64,000 nucleotides of DNA from MED-G105 sp038522945 (GTDB lineage Bacteria; Pseudomonadota; Alphaproteobacteria; Caulobacterales; Parvularculaceae), in assembly GCA_038522945.1 (NCBI GenBank), contig JBCBJV010000001.1:505694-569693 (forward strand). Reading direction: 5' to 3'. The position numbers and the translations under genes were made by a program. The notes under the pieces are model-generated. The model was not told the origin of the DNA. It saw nothing but the letters and a program-made list of their open reading frames with translations, and did not search any database. Shown here one piece after another: positions 45,701 through 53,849 of the stretch. Each line of letters starts with the position of its first letter. Position 1 is the first letter of the stretch.

Positions 45701-46518
45701 CCGATACGGATAACTATATTGCCAAACATGTTCGCGCGACTATGGCCCGCGACGGGATTGATATTGAGACCGCGGCGCTCCGGGTCTTTTCCAATGCAGA
45801 GGGCGCTTACGGGGCCAACGTCAATCAAATGATTGATGCCAGCTGCTGGACCGATCAGGATGATTTGGCCGACACTTACGAAGCTCGAAAATCGTTTGCC
45901 TACGGCGTCGATGGTAAACCGATCAAACAGGCCTCTCGGCTCAAGGCAGCATTGGAGACTGTCGACCTCGCTTACCAAAATCTTGAATCCATTGAGCTTG
46001 GCGTGACAACTGTTGACCACTACATGGACACGCTCGGCGGGATTGCGAGCGCGGTCAAACGGGCGCGTGGCAAAGACGCCCCTGTCTACATCAGTGACCA
46101 CACCCAAGGTCAGGGAAAAGTCCGTACTCTGTCGGAGCAGGTGACACTGGAGACCCGCACCCGGATGCTAAACCCGATGTGGTACGAAGGCATGCTTAAG
46201 CATGGTCACGAGGGCGTTCGGCAAATCGAAAGCAGCGTCACGAATACACTTGGCTGGTCTGCGACAACAGGTGAAGTCGAGCCCTGGGTTTATCAGAAAC
46301 TCAGCGAAGTCTTCGTTCTCGATGAAGCCATGCGCAACCGCCTCGCCGAACTCAATCCCAAATCAAGCGCACGCGTCGCCAATCGCCTTCTTGAAGCGTC
46401 CGACCGTGATTACTGGACCCCGGACGAAGAAACGCTCAAGGCGCTTCGGGATGCAGGTGATGAACTCGAAGACCGCGTTGAAGGTATTTTGCCCGCCGGA
46501 AGTTCTGCGGCCGGATAA
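42757..46518 (+). CDS. bchH: Magnesium chelatase subunit H
   Basis: Large porphyrin-binding subunit of Mg-chelatase, which inserts Mg into protoporphyrin IX with BchI and BchD (not in this window). The 1253-residue product shows the CobN/BchH layout: N-terminal domain with MLKRLRGSKKA and LPKILRFIPGKAQD, the HFGTHGAMEFMPGKQTG segment near residue 610 (conserved His/Glu at the active site), and NPMWYEGMLKHGHEGVRQI near 1145. The ATG at 42757 is 7 bp after AAAGG; an ATG at 42742 lacks such a site. A CEGCERKCSFGG cluster near residue 400 might hold a metal centre. Confidence 0.97.
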   Translation: MASDTSIITTHTEETPSVRVAVLTLDNHLAGSVARACRSLRKQVPGLTYSYHAAADWEDRPDALEQCKSDIAQAEIVIVTMLFMDQHINAILPTLTARRETCDAMVCALSAGEVIKLTRLGDFSMASSDSGVLAMLKRLRGSKKAASSGAGQLAMLKRLPKILRFIPGKAQDLRTYFIFMQYWLAGAESNVTNLIALLINKYADGERASLRGTLLIDPPRVYPEIGVYHPDLPERLGSEKEHLPSIEGPSGTVGLILMRSYLLAGDTRHYDGVIKALEERGLRTIPVFAHGLDAEPAISKFFEEDGIPTVDAIVSLTGFSLIGGPAYNDSNRAQELLAKLGLPYISAHPLEFQTLQTWAASARGLSPVEATMMVAIPELDGATQPTVFGGRPSNDNVPCEGCERKCSFGGAESYRRMEPCIDRIEQLAERTAKLIRLRAADNQDKKLGVVLFNFPPNAGAVGTAAHLSVFESLWNVLVRLKEEGYTVDLPADLDALKSQILGGNADQYGADANVVANIPVGDHVRRDRWLSAIEQQWGPAPGRQNALGNAIQIMGAEFGNIMVGLQPGFGYEGDPMRLLFDHGSTPTHAFSAFYRYMREDFGADAMLHFGTHGAMEFMPGKQTGAASGCWPDRLTGTTPNFYLYAANNPSEGAIAKRRSSATLISYLTPSMSQSGLYKDIQDLKGMITRWQTTDPAATDERLRIADAIRDLANACEIGRSPHQDTPEFVECLSRDLIEIETTLIPTGLHIVGQTLSANERLDMLRAMADTAPSPLSIATIEALAFGTSSEDALKIERQHNPRASKEQVAALADTASKLMRETELDAIVSALNGRFVPPAPGGDLVTNPQILPTGRNIHGFDPYKLPSRFAVIEGQHQADLLLRRHREDGNPLPETVALVLWGTDNLKSEGAQVAQALSLIGTRPRRDSYGRLCGAELIPLDEMDHPRIDVVATLSGIFRDLLPLQTRMLAEAVLLAAKANEPDTDNYIAKHVRATMARDGIDIETAALRVFSNAEGAYGANVNQMIDASCWTDQDDLADTYEARKSFAYGVDGKPIKQASRLKAALETVDLAYQNLESIELGVTTVDHYMDTLGGIASAVKRARGKDAPVYISDHTQGQGKVRTLSEQVTLETRTRMLNPMWYEGMLKHGHEGVRQIESSVTNTLGWSATTGEVEPWVYQKLSEVFVLDEAMRNRLAELNPKSSARVANRLLEASDRDYWTPDEETLKALRDAGDELEDRVEGILPAGSSAAG

Positions 46519-46531
46519 AGGATAGAATGAC

Positions 46532-47431
46532 ATGACCTTACTGGAACTTGACCGGCCCGGCGCCCGCCAACTTGATGGCGAAGGAAGCGTACAGGTCCAC
46601 CTTGACCCCCAAGATGCCATCAAAACTGCCAAAGTATTCGCCGTCTACGGCAAGGGCGGCATTGGGAAATCCACGACCTCATCCAACTTGTCCGTCGCTT
46701 TTTCAAAGCTTGGAAAGCGCGTCCTTCAAATCGGGTGTGATCCGAAACACGACTCAACGTTTACGCTGACAAAGACCCTGACGCCGACGGTCATTGATAT
46801 TCTGGAGTCTGTTGATTTTCACTCTGAAGAACTACGCCCGGAAGACTATGTCTTCGAGGGCTATAACGGCGTCATGTGTGTGGAAGCGGGTGGACCGCCT
46901 GCGGGCACGGGCTGCGGCGGTTATGTGGTTGGCCAGACCGTCAAACTCCTAAAGGAACATCATTTGCTGGAAGATACCGACGTCGTCATTTTTGATGTGC
47001 TCGGTGATGTCGTCTGCGGTGGATTTGCCTCGCCCCTTCAACATGCCGAACGGGCTGTTGTTGTGACAGCCAATGATTTTGACTCAATTTTCGCCATGAA
47101 CCGGATCGTATCTGCGATCCAGGCCAAATCCAAAAACTATGAAGTTCGCCTCGCCGGCGTAATTGCGAACCGAAGTGCCGGCACGGATGAAATTGATCGC
47201 TTCAACGATGCTACTGGACTTAAGCGCTTAGCCCATTTCCCCGACCTCGATGTTATCCGCCGATCTCGCCTGAAGAAATCCACGCTATTCGAAATGGAGA
47301 GCTCGCCAGAACTGGAAGCGGTCAAAGAAAGTTATCTTGCGCTGGCTGCAAACCTCTGGGCTGGCACTGAACCGCTAAAAGCAACGCCCATGAAAGATCG
47401 CGAGATCTTTGATTTTCTAGGATTTGACTGA
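46532..47431 (+). CDS. bchL: Light-independent protochlorophyllide reductase iron protein
   Basis: NifH-like ATPase that passes electrons to BchNB. The 299-residue product has P-loop GKGGIGKST (40-48), the two cluster cysteines C128 (GTGCGGYV) and C162 (GDVVCGGF), and IGCDPKHDST. The first 28 residues are a variable extension usual in BchL. It follows bchH by 13 bp and its stop overlaps the bchM start (TGATG). Confidence 0.98.
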   Translation: MTLLELDRPGARQLDGEGSVQVHLDPQDAIKTAKVFAVYGKGGIGKSTTSSNLSVAFSKLGKRVLQIGCDPKHDSTFTLTKTLTPTVIDILESVDFHSEELRPEDYVFEGYNGVMCVEAGGPPAGTGCGGYVVGQTVKLLKEHHLLEDTDVVIFDVLGDVVCGGFASPLQHAERAVVVTANDFDSIFAMNRIVSAIQAKSKNYEVRLAGVIANRSAGTDEIDRFNDATGLKRLAHFPDLDVIRRSRLKKSTLFEMESSPELEAVKESYLALAANLWAGTEPLKATPMKDREIFDFLGFD

Positions 47432-48135
47432 TGGCAAACACCACGTCTTACACTGCCAAACGGGCTCAGCTCGAAACATATTTCGACAAGACGGCGTCGG
47501 AAGCCTGGGCTAAACTCACTTCGGATGCACCGGTAAGCGGGATCCGCGCGACCGTACGCGCCGGCCGCGATGCCATGCGCGATTACCTGCTCGAAGGACT
47601 GCCAGAAGACCTCAGTGGACAAACGGTCCTAGATGCAGGGTGCGGACCGGGCCAGTTGTCGATTGCGCTTGCTGCCCGCGGCGCAAACGTAACGGCAGTC
47701 GACTTATCTGCGACGCTCCTGGAACTAGCGAGTGAAAGAATTAAAACCTTCACCTTGCCGGGCACAATCAACTTCCATGTTGGCGACTTTAGCGACGAAC
47801 ACCTCGGAGAGTTTGACCACTTCGTCGCGATGGATTCTCTCATCCACTATGAAGGCGCTGACATTTTGGGGATCGTCGACACGATTATTCCGCGGATAAA
47901 GAAAAGCCTTCAATTCACAATTGCCCCGCGCACCCCTCTCTTGAGTGCCATGCATAGCGTCGGAAAACTCTTTCCGCAAAGCGACCGGGCACCACAGATC
48001 GCGCCCACAAATTCAAATCAACTCTTACGAGAACTAACATCGATACACTTGGGAACCACATGGCAGCCAAGCCCGATCAAACGGGTCAGTTCAGGTTTCT
48101 ATATTTGCGATGCCATCCGAATGGTCAGGACATGA
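47431..48135 (+). CDS. bchM: Mg-protoporphyrin IX O-methyltransferase
   Basis: SAM-dependent methyltransferase (234 residues) that esterifies the C13 propionate of Mg-protoporphyrin IX. SAM motif I is VLDAGCGPGQLSIALAARG, with the acidic VTAVDLS after it; motif II region is FDHFVAMDSLIHY. The N terminus YFDKTASEAWAKLTSD is typical. It is coupled to bchL (TGATG) and to lhaA (ATGA). Confidence 0.96.
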   Translation: MANTTSYTAKRAQLETYFDKTASEAWAKLTSDAPVSGIRATVRAGRDAMRDYLLEGLPEDLSGQTVLDAGCGPGQLSIALAARGANVTAVDLSATLLELASERIKTFTLPGTINFHVGDFSDEHLGEFDHFVAMDSLIHYEGADILGIVDTIIPRIKKSLQFTIAPRTPLLSAMHSVGKLFPQSDRAPQIAPTNSNQLLRELTSIHLGTTWQPSPIKRVSSGFYICDAIRMVRT

Positions 48136-49562
48136 ACGAACGTGAGAAAGAAAATCTCGCGCGCTGGAGCGCTCTGATCCACAAACTTCTCCCGTTTGCG
48201 GACGCTGCGACTGATCGCCTGCCGTTGTCCCGGCTGTTGCGCTTGTCGATGTTTCAGGTATCCGCCGGTATGGCATTGGTTCTCCTTACCGGGACGATCA
48301 ATCGGGTCGCGATTGTGGAACTTGGCGTTTCAGCCTCTTTGATTTCCTTTATGGTCGCGTTACCGATGGTCTTTGCGCCGTTGCGCACTCTCCTAGGCCA
48401 CAAATCAGATAACTACGTCTCAGCTTTTGGCTGGCGCCGCGGACCATTCATCTGGTTCGGATCCATGATGCAGTTTGGAGGCCTCGCCATCCTGCCTTTT
48501 GCATTGCTCATTTTGTCGGGCGATGCGGTAGGGCCAATCTGGACAGGCCATGTGGGTGCAGCGCTTGCCTTCTTGTTGATTGGCGCCGGGCTCCACATGG
48601 CGCAAACCGCCGGTCTCGCGCTCGCTACAGATATTGCGCCGGAGAACGTCCGACCAAGAGTTGTGGCACTCCTCTATGTGATGCTCCTTGTCGGGATGGG
48701 TATTAGCGCTGTGATCTTTGGCTTTTTGTTGCGAGATTTCTCCCAACTGAAACTCATCCAGATCATTCAGGGTGCGGCTGTCGCCACATTTGGTCTTAAT
48801 CTAATCGCCCTGTGGAAACAGGAAGTCCAAAACCGGGCATTAACGGCGCCGGATCGCGCTCGCAAATCCTTCGGCGAAGCCTGGCAACAGTTGATCAAGA
48901 CTAAAGACATGCCACGCCTACTGACAGTCATTGCACTTGGCTCCGTCGGCTTTAGCATGCAGGACATCTTGCTTGAGCCCTATGGTGGCGAAATCCTCTC
49001 TCTGTCAGTCAGTTCAACGACAATGCTCACCGGTCTTTTTTCCTTAGGCGCGCTGATCGGTTTTGCTATCGCAGCAAAACGGCTCTCCCAAGGCGCACAG
49101 CCGTTCCGTCTCGGTGGGTTCGGCACGCTCGCCGGAATTCTTGCATTTTCATTTGTCATTATGGCGGACCCGCTACATTCCACGCTGCTCTTTCAAGTTG
49201 GCGCATTGTTGATTGGGCTCAGCGGCGGGATTTTCTCTGTTGCAACACTAACAGCCATGATGGCCTATGCTCAGGACCACGACGCCGGGATTGTGATCGG
49301 CGCGTTCGGCGCCGTGCAAGCAACAGCGGCTGGCGGTGCCATTGCCCTTGGGGGTTTCTTACGAGACGGCATTTCGTACCTTGCCAATACCGGCATGCTC
49401 GGCCCGGCTTTCGATCGCGACATCGCTGGCTACACTTTTGTCTATCATCTCGAAATTCTGATCCTCTTTGTTTGCCTGGTCGCCATTGGACCTTTAGCGC
49501 GCCAGGTTTCACCAACCCAACCGTCCACTGATAAATTCGGTTTGCCCGCGTTTCCAGGATAA
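48132..49562 (+). CDS. lhaA: LH1 assembly protein LhaA (PucC family)
   Basis: A 476-residue membrane protein of the PucC family with about 12 helices that assists LH1 assembly or bacteriochlorophyll delivery. Signatures: LLRLSMFQVSAGMALVLLTGTINRVAIVELGV, GHKSDNYVSAFGWRRGPFIW (typical of LhaA, absent in the shorter paralogue), and FSMQDILLEPYGGEILSLSVSSTT. Position between bchM and puhA is the conserved LhaA place. The ATG at 48132 overlaps the bchM stop; the frame is open to 48060 within bchM. Confidence 0.95.
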   Translation: MNEREKENLARWSALIHKLLPFADAATDRLPLSRLLRLSMFQVSAGMALVLLTGTINRVAIVELGVSASLISFMVALPMVFAPLRTLLGHKSDNYVSAFGWRRGPFIWFGSMMQFGGLAILPFALLILSGDAVGPIWTGHVGAALAFLLIGAGLHMAQTAGLALATDIAPENVRPRVVALLYVMLLVGMGISAVIFGFLLRDFSQLKLIQIIQGAAVATFGLNLIALWKQEVQNRALTAPDRARKSFGEAWQQLIKTKDMPRLLTVIALGSVGFSMQDILLEPYGGEILSLSVSSTTMLTGLFSLGALIGFAIAAKRLSQGAQPFRLGGFGTLAGILAFSFVIMADPLHSTLLFQVGALLIGLSGGIFSVATLTAMMAYAQDHDAGIVIGAFGAVQATAAGGAIALGGFLRDGISYLANTGMLGPAFDRDIAGYTFVYHLEILILFVCLVAIGPLARQVSPTQPSTDKFGLPAFPG

Positions 49563-49584
49563 CCGAAAGAAAAGGAGAATACCC

Positions 49585-50367
49585 ATGATATTCAGCGGCG
49601 AATTTGTCCCCGGCATCGATTTGGTTGATGTGTGTTTGTGGGCGTTTGTTATCTTCTTCTTTGGCCTTGTGTTCTTTTTGCAAGCCGAGGGACGACGCGA
49701 GGGTTACCCTCTTGAGGCGGATACAACAGGCAAAATCGACAATCCTAACCAGGTTTGGATCCCGACGCCGAAAAAATTCCGTATGCCCCACGGCCGCGAA
49801 GATGTGCTTGCTCCGAACGGCAAGCGTGAAACCCGCAAGCTCGCCCTCAAGCGCCAATTTCCTTGGCCTGGTTCTGCCTATCTGCCAACCGGCAACCCAA
49901 TGGTTGACGGGGTTGGACCTGCGTCCTACGCGGAACGACTTGACGCGCCAGACCTTACCGACGATGGCCGCAACCGCATCGTGCCCTTCCGCGTAGACGA
50001 CGACTACACCGTCGCTAAAGAAGATGCCGACCCTAGGGGCATGGCTGTTCTTGGTACAGATGACAAGGTCGCCGGAACCGTCACCGACCTCTGGGTTGAC
50101 CAGTCCGAAGCAGTGATCCGCTATCTGGAAGTTGAGCTGCCAGGCGCGGGTGGGCCGACGAACGTTCTCTTGCCAATGGGCTTTGCTAAGATTGTCGGCT
50201 CCAAACGTCAGGTTGAAGTCCACGCGATCAAATCCGATCAGTTTGCGGATGTTCCGAAGACGAAATCGCCCGATAGCGTCACGCGGCTCGAAGAGGACAA
50301 GATCATGGGCTATTATGGCGGCGGCAAACTCTATGCAACGCCGGATCGGGTGGAGCCTTGGGTCTGA
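49585..50367 (+). CDS. puhA: Photosynthetic reaction centre H subunit
   Basis: The 260-residue H subunit caps the cytoplasmic side of the reaction centre and shapes the proton path to QB. One N-terminal transmembrane helix (about residues 13-33, LVDVCLWAFVIFFFGLVFFL) is followed by GRREGYPLE, then a beta-rich cytoplasmic PRC-barrel domain including GTVTDLWVDQSEAVIRYLEV. Ending YYGGGKLYATPDRVEPWV is diagnostic. The ribosome site is AAAAGGAGAA. Its stop overlaps the puhB start (TGATG). Confidence 0.98.
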   Translation: MIFSGEFVPGIDLVDVCLWAFVIFFFGLVFFLQAEGRREGYPLEADTTGKIDNPNQVWIPTPKKFRMPHGREDVLAPNGKRETRKLALKRQFPWPGSAYLPTGNPMVDGVGPASYAERLDAPDLTDDGRNRIVPFRVDDDYTVAKEDADPRGMAVLGTDDKVAGTVTDLWVDQSEAVIRYLEVELPGAGGPTNVLLPMGFAKIVGSKRQVEVHAIKSDQFADVPKTKSPDSVTRLEEDKIMGYYGGGKLYATPDRVEPWV

Positions 50368-51065
50368 TGCTCTTCCACGACGAAGAAGACAAATCTGCTG
50401 GCGAGCCAATTAAAGGTCTGCCAGCGATGCCTCCGAAAGGGGAGCGGGTCATCTGGCAAGGTAAACCGGATCCGCGGCAATTCGTATTGGATGTGGTCCA
50501 TCCTCGCGCAATCGCTGGGTATATTATTGCCTTTTCTATCGTTCGCCTTGCCCTTTCCATGCCGCAATCGGGGTTCGGTGTCGGCCTTGCAGCCGACTTC
50601 CTGTTGCAGCTGATGATCACGCTCTGCGCTGCGTTTATTGTTTGCGGGCTGATCGCATATGCGATGGCACGAGCCAGCATCTACACCATTACAAACAAGC
50701 GTATTGTCCTTCGGTTTGGTGCAGCCCTTCGCAAATACACTAACGTGCCCTTCTCCAAGATTAGCGCCGTTGATTTGCGAGAAACTCCGTCGGGCGTGGG
50801 AACCATTTCCTTTTCGATCAATGACAAGAAAGCGCTCGGGCTCCTCAAGCTCTGGCCCCATGTTCGCATGCGACGCAAAAACGGCGCGGAGCCGGTTTTC
50901 CGCCAAATTCCTGATGCGCGGACGGTTGCGTTTCTCCTTGCTGATACAATGAAGCAGGAAAATGCCGCAGGCGTTCAACTTTCGCGCCAACCATCCACTG
51001 ACAGACAAATTCATGAGCACACGGATACAATTGGTGTGCCCCCTATAATGGAACCAGCAAAATGA
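50367..51065 (+). CDS. puhB: Photosynthetic complex assembly protein PuhB
   Basis: A 232-residue inner-membrane protein with a PH-like domain, needed for efficient reaction centre and LH1 assembly. GERVIWQGKPDPRQF near residue 30 is typical of the family; three hydrophobic segments lie between about 45 and 105; then YTITNKRIVLRFGAALRKYTNVPFSKI resembles the bacterial PH domain. The ATG at 50367 overlaps the puhA stop. A longer frame from a TTG at 50358 lies within puhA. Confidence 0.95.
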   Translation: MLFHDEEDKSAGEPIKGLPAMPPKGERVIWQGKPDPRQFVLDVVHPRAIAGYIIAFSIVRLALSMPQSGFGVGLAADFLLQLMITLCAAFIVCGLIAYAMARASIYTITNKRIVLRFGAALRKYTNVPFSKISAVDLRETPSGVGTISFSINDKKALGLLKLWPHVRMRRKNGAEPVFRQIPDARTVAFLLADTMKQENAAGVQLSRQPSTDRQIHEHTDTIGVPPIMEPAK

Positions 51066-51556
51066 TTCCTGCACACGCTCACACCCAAGGCCAACAGGAC
51101 ATCGTTCCCAAGCCCATGATCTATGCGCTCTTCGGTTTGTGCGCGTTTGCAGTAATCGCCACGGGCCTTTCCGCCGTGACTGGCATCGGCCAACAGACCT
51201 TGCCAGAGCCGACAATCGTAGAGAGTACCGAGATCATTTTTGAAGATGGTGACGATGGCGTTGTGCTCGTCAAGCGGGCCGACACAAACGAAGTCCTTCG
51301 CTCGTTCGGCACAAGTGAGGGAAGCTTTGTTCGTATCACGGCCCGATCCCTTGCCCGGCGTCGACTTGCCAACGGCGGCAGTCCCCGCGAGCCCTTTATC
51401 CTTGCCCGCACTGCCACGGGTGAATTGATCCTGACCGATCCGGTCACAAGCAAATCCCTTCTTCTGCGCTCCTTCGGGGAGAACAACATGGCAGCCTTTG
51501 CGGAGTTTTTGCCAGAAGCCGACCCAATTGAAACAGCCGTGCGAACAGGTGCTTAA
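51062..51556 (+). CDS. puhC: Photosynthetic complex assembly protein PuhC
   Basis: A 164-residue protein with one N-terminal transmembrane helix (about residues 18-40) and a beta-rich periplasmic part (IIFEDGDDGVVLVKRADTNEVL, then FILARTATGELILTDPVTSKSLLLRSFG). PuhC supports reorganisation of LH1 and the reaction centre. The start overlaps the puhB stop as ATGA and the next ORF begins directly at its stop. Confidence 0.93.
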   Translation: MIPAHAHTQGQQDIVPKPMIYALFGLCAFAVIATGLSAVTGIGQQTLPEPTIVESTEIIFEDGDDGVVLVKRADTNEVLRSFGTSEGSFVRITARSLARRRLANGGSPREPFILARTATGELILTDPVTSKSLLLRSFGENNMAAFAEFLPEADPIETAVRTGA

Positions 51557-51856
51557 ATGAATTCCAGTCAACTGACCTCGCCAAAAGCGCACCGCGTTCC
51601 GTGTACGGTCCGGATCAACCATTCTTTTGATCATCTCGAAGCACACGTTGAACTGGACGGCTACCAGCCGGATGTCGGTGACAGGATTACCGTCCTTGGA
51701 GCACCCGTTATCACGAAATTTGGCGAAAGCATGACCCTGGAACGGGAAGCGCTGGTCCGCCCGGCGACGACACTGCAAAAGCTCCTGGTCCGTCTCAAAT
51801 CGTTCTTTCTTCTGACCGAACTCTATGAAGTCAGCTTCACGCCGAGGAGGTTTTAA
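51557..51856 (+). CDS. Small conserved photosynthesis-cluster protein between puhC and acsF
   Basis: A 99-residue soluble protein, rich in beta strands (CTVRINHSFDHLEAHVELDG, GDRITVLGAP), with a basic C terminus (FTPRRF). It fits exactly between the stop of puhC and the start of acsF with no spacer, so it is a real gene of the operon. A small ORF at this place is common in alphaproteobacterial photosynthesis clusters and its function is not known. The GDRITVLGAPV segment suggests an OB-like barrel; this is weak. Confidence 0.75.
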   Translation: MNSSQLTSPKAHRVPCTVRINHSFDHLEAHVELDGYQPDVGDRITVLGAPVITKFGESMTLEREALVRPATTLQKLLVRLKSFFLLTELYEVSFTPRRF

Positions 51857-52948
51857 ATGTCCGCCACAACGCTCTCTGACGATCTCCCCATGGACCTTGC
51901 CGCGGAGGAACGGTTTAACTCCACCGAAGCGGCCGTTGAGACGACCGTCCTTAGCCCCCGCTTTTACACCACCGACTTTGAGGCGCTCGACAAGGTCGAT
52001 GTGAGCCTGGTACGCACCGAATGGGATCGCATGATGGCCGAACTTGAAAGTGATCCTAACAAAGGACACTTCAAACGGACCGATGAATTCGACAACCTCC
52101 TGCACACGCTGCCGTTGGACCTTCGCCGGGAGTTTATCGACTTCCTTGTTAGCTCCCTCACCTCTGAATTTTCCGGATGCGTTCTTTACAAGGAGATTGC
52201 CCGCCGAAGCGACAATCCAGATGTAAAGGCTCTCTTTCGGTACCTGGCACGGGATGAAGCCCGTCATGCAGGCTTTATCAACTGGGTGTTGAAAGACTTC
52301 GGGATTGGTGTTGATCTTGGGTTTTTGACCAAAACCAAAAAGTATCACTTCTTCAAGCCGAAATTTATTTTCTACACGGTCTATCTCTCTGAGAAGATCG
52401 GCTATGCCCGTTACATTACGATTTTCCGCCAACTGGAACGCCATCCAGACCGCCGCTTCCACCCAATCTTTAAGTGGTTTGAACAATGGTGTAATGACGA
52501 GTTTCGCCATGGCGAGGCATTTGCGCTCCTGATGCGCGCCGATCCGAAGCTTCTCCAAGGGGCGAACAAACTCTGGATTCGGTTCTTCCTGATTGCGGTC
52601 TATGCCACGATGTTCATTCGCGACCATCGTCGCCCGGTCTTCCATGCTGCGCTCGGGGTCAATCCCACCGACTACGACATGCAAGTGTTCCGAACCACCA
52701 ATGAGATCGCACGGCAGGTGTTCCCGCTTGAGCTGGACATCGATAACCCCGCATTCCTCGCCTCGTTGCAAGCCATGCGTGCGGCTGCTGAACGTCTGGA
52801 AGATTTGAAAGCAGACAAGTCGATTGCCGCGCCATTGAAGAAAATCGGGCCATCGCTCAAGATTGCGGGCAATTACTTGCGGCTCTTTTTCATGCGTGCC
52901 CGGAAAAATGAACTTCCGGCACAAACGCGCCTTGAGCCAGTTTGGTAG
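51857..52948 (+). CDS. acsF: Aerobic Mg-protoporphyrin IX monomethyl ester cyclase
   Basis: Di-iron oxygenase that forms the isocyclic E ring with O2. The 363-residue product has the two iron-binding ExxH motifs EARH (134-137) and EFRH (215-218), plus further Glu ligands in FTSEFSGCVLYKE-like helices. Its presence shows that the cell makes bacteriochlorophyll with oxygen; the anaerobic cyclase BchE is not in this window. The start is preceded by GAGGAGG. puhE begins at its 3' end. Confidence 0.97.
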   Translation: MSATTLSDDLPMDLAAEERFNSTEAAVETTVLSPRFYTTDFEALDKVDVSLVRTEWDRMMAELESDPNKGHFKRTDEFDNLLHTLPLDLRREFIDFLVSSLTSEFSGCVLYKEIARRSDNPDVKALFRYLARDEARHAGFINWVLKDFGIGVDLGFLTKTKKYHFFKPKFIFYTVYLSEKIGYARYITIFRQLERHPDRRFHPIFKWFEQWCNDEFRHGEAFALLMRADPKLLQGANKLWIRFFLIAVYATMFIRDHRRPVFHAALGVNPTDYDMQVFRTTNEIARQVFPLELDIDNPAFLASLQAMRAAAERLEDLKADKSIAAPLKKIGPSLKIAGNYLRLFFMRARKNELPAQTRLEPVW

Positions 52949-52950
52949 GA

Positions 52951-53835
52951 ATGCACGCGTCAATGGATCAGTTCTTAATGCCATTGATATTTGCCTGCTT
53001 TGTCTGGTGGCTGAGCACCGGGATCGTCTTGTGGCGTGCCCGCCAGAACCGGGAGACGTTCGCCTGGACAGCCTTGACGTCGACGTTTGCCATGATGATG
53101 GCCATGCTCGCGGTCTTTGTCCTGCGCAATGAGACCAGCGTGGCGGCAGCCTATGGCGGGTTCATCGCTGGCATTATTCTGTGGGGCTGGCACGAGGTGT
53201 TGTTCCTGCTGGGTTATATCAGCGGTCCCAATAAAGATCCGTGTCCAAAGGGCCTTGCCTTGGGAGAACGGTTCATTGTCTCTGCTAAGACGGTTATCCA
53301 TCACGAAATCGCTATTGTGATCCATGGGGCGTTGGTTTTGGTCCTGTCTTGGCAAGCGCCGAACATGGTGGCGTTCGCGACCTTTGCGGTGCTGTGGGCC
53401 ATGCGCCTCAGCAGCAAGCTGCTCATTTTTTCCGGCGCGCCGCGGATCAATGAGGCGCTTTTGCCTGCCCACCTGGAATATCTTGGGTCATACTTTTCAA
53501 AGGCGACGTCGCCGCCAGCGTTTTTCCTGTCGACGGCCATGGCGGTTGGCGCGACAGCGGTCTTCGCTGCCCTGGCTGGGGCATCATCCAGTGCGCCTTT
53601 CGCTTCAACACAGTGGACTTTGCTTGCAACGCTTTCGGGCCTTGCGGTCCTGGAGTTGATCGCGCTTGTGGCGCCGATCCCGGATCGATTTCTCTGGGCT
53701 TGGGCATTGCCGCCTGAAGGAGCGACCGAGCAAGACGCGACCGCCGATTTGAATACCAACACACAATCACCGACTGGATACAAAAAGAAGTCAGCGCTTT
53801 CGGGAACCCGCTTGGGTGTTCCGCAAGAGCTGTGA
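52951..53835 (+). CDS. puhE: Putative photosynthetic complex assembly protein PuhE
   Basis: A 294-residue membrane protein with about eight hydrophobic segments (for example PLIFACFVWWLSTGIVLW and GGFIAGIILWGWHEVLFLLGYISGPN). GWHEVLFLLGYISGPNKDPCP with its conserved His/Glu and Pro/Cys is typical of PuhE. The role is in photosystem assembly, not known in detail. The ATG at 52951 has AGGA directly against it, so the ATG at 52963 (12 bp spacing) may be the true start. Its end contains the GAAGGAGG site of hemA. Confidence 0.9.
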   Translation: MHASMDQFLMPLIFACFVWWLSTGIVLWRARQNRETFAWTALTSTFAMMMAMLAVFVLRNETSVAAAYGGFIAGIILWGWHEVLFLLGYISGPNKDPCPKGLALGERFIVSAKTVIHHEIAIVIHGALVLVLSWQAPNMVAFATFAVLWAMRLSSKLLIFSGAPRINEALLPAHLEYLGSYFSKATSPPAFFLSTAMAVGATAVFAALAGASSSAPFASTQWTLLATLSGLAVLELIALVAPIPDRFLWAWALPPEGATEQDATADLNTNTQSPTGYKKKSALSGTRLGVPQEL

Positions 53836-53849
53836 GAAGGAGGCCCTCC

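Noticed and set aside
49219..50409. 396-residue minus-strand open frame
   Set aside because: Antisense to lhaA and puhA; no domain seen.
51011..52984. 657-residue open frame on the minus strand
   Set aside because: It is fully antisense to puhC, the small ORF and acsF, which have clear homology and overlapping starts and stops; the translation shows no known domain.
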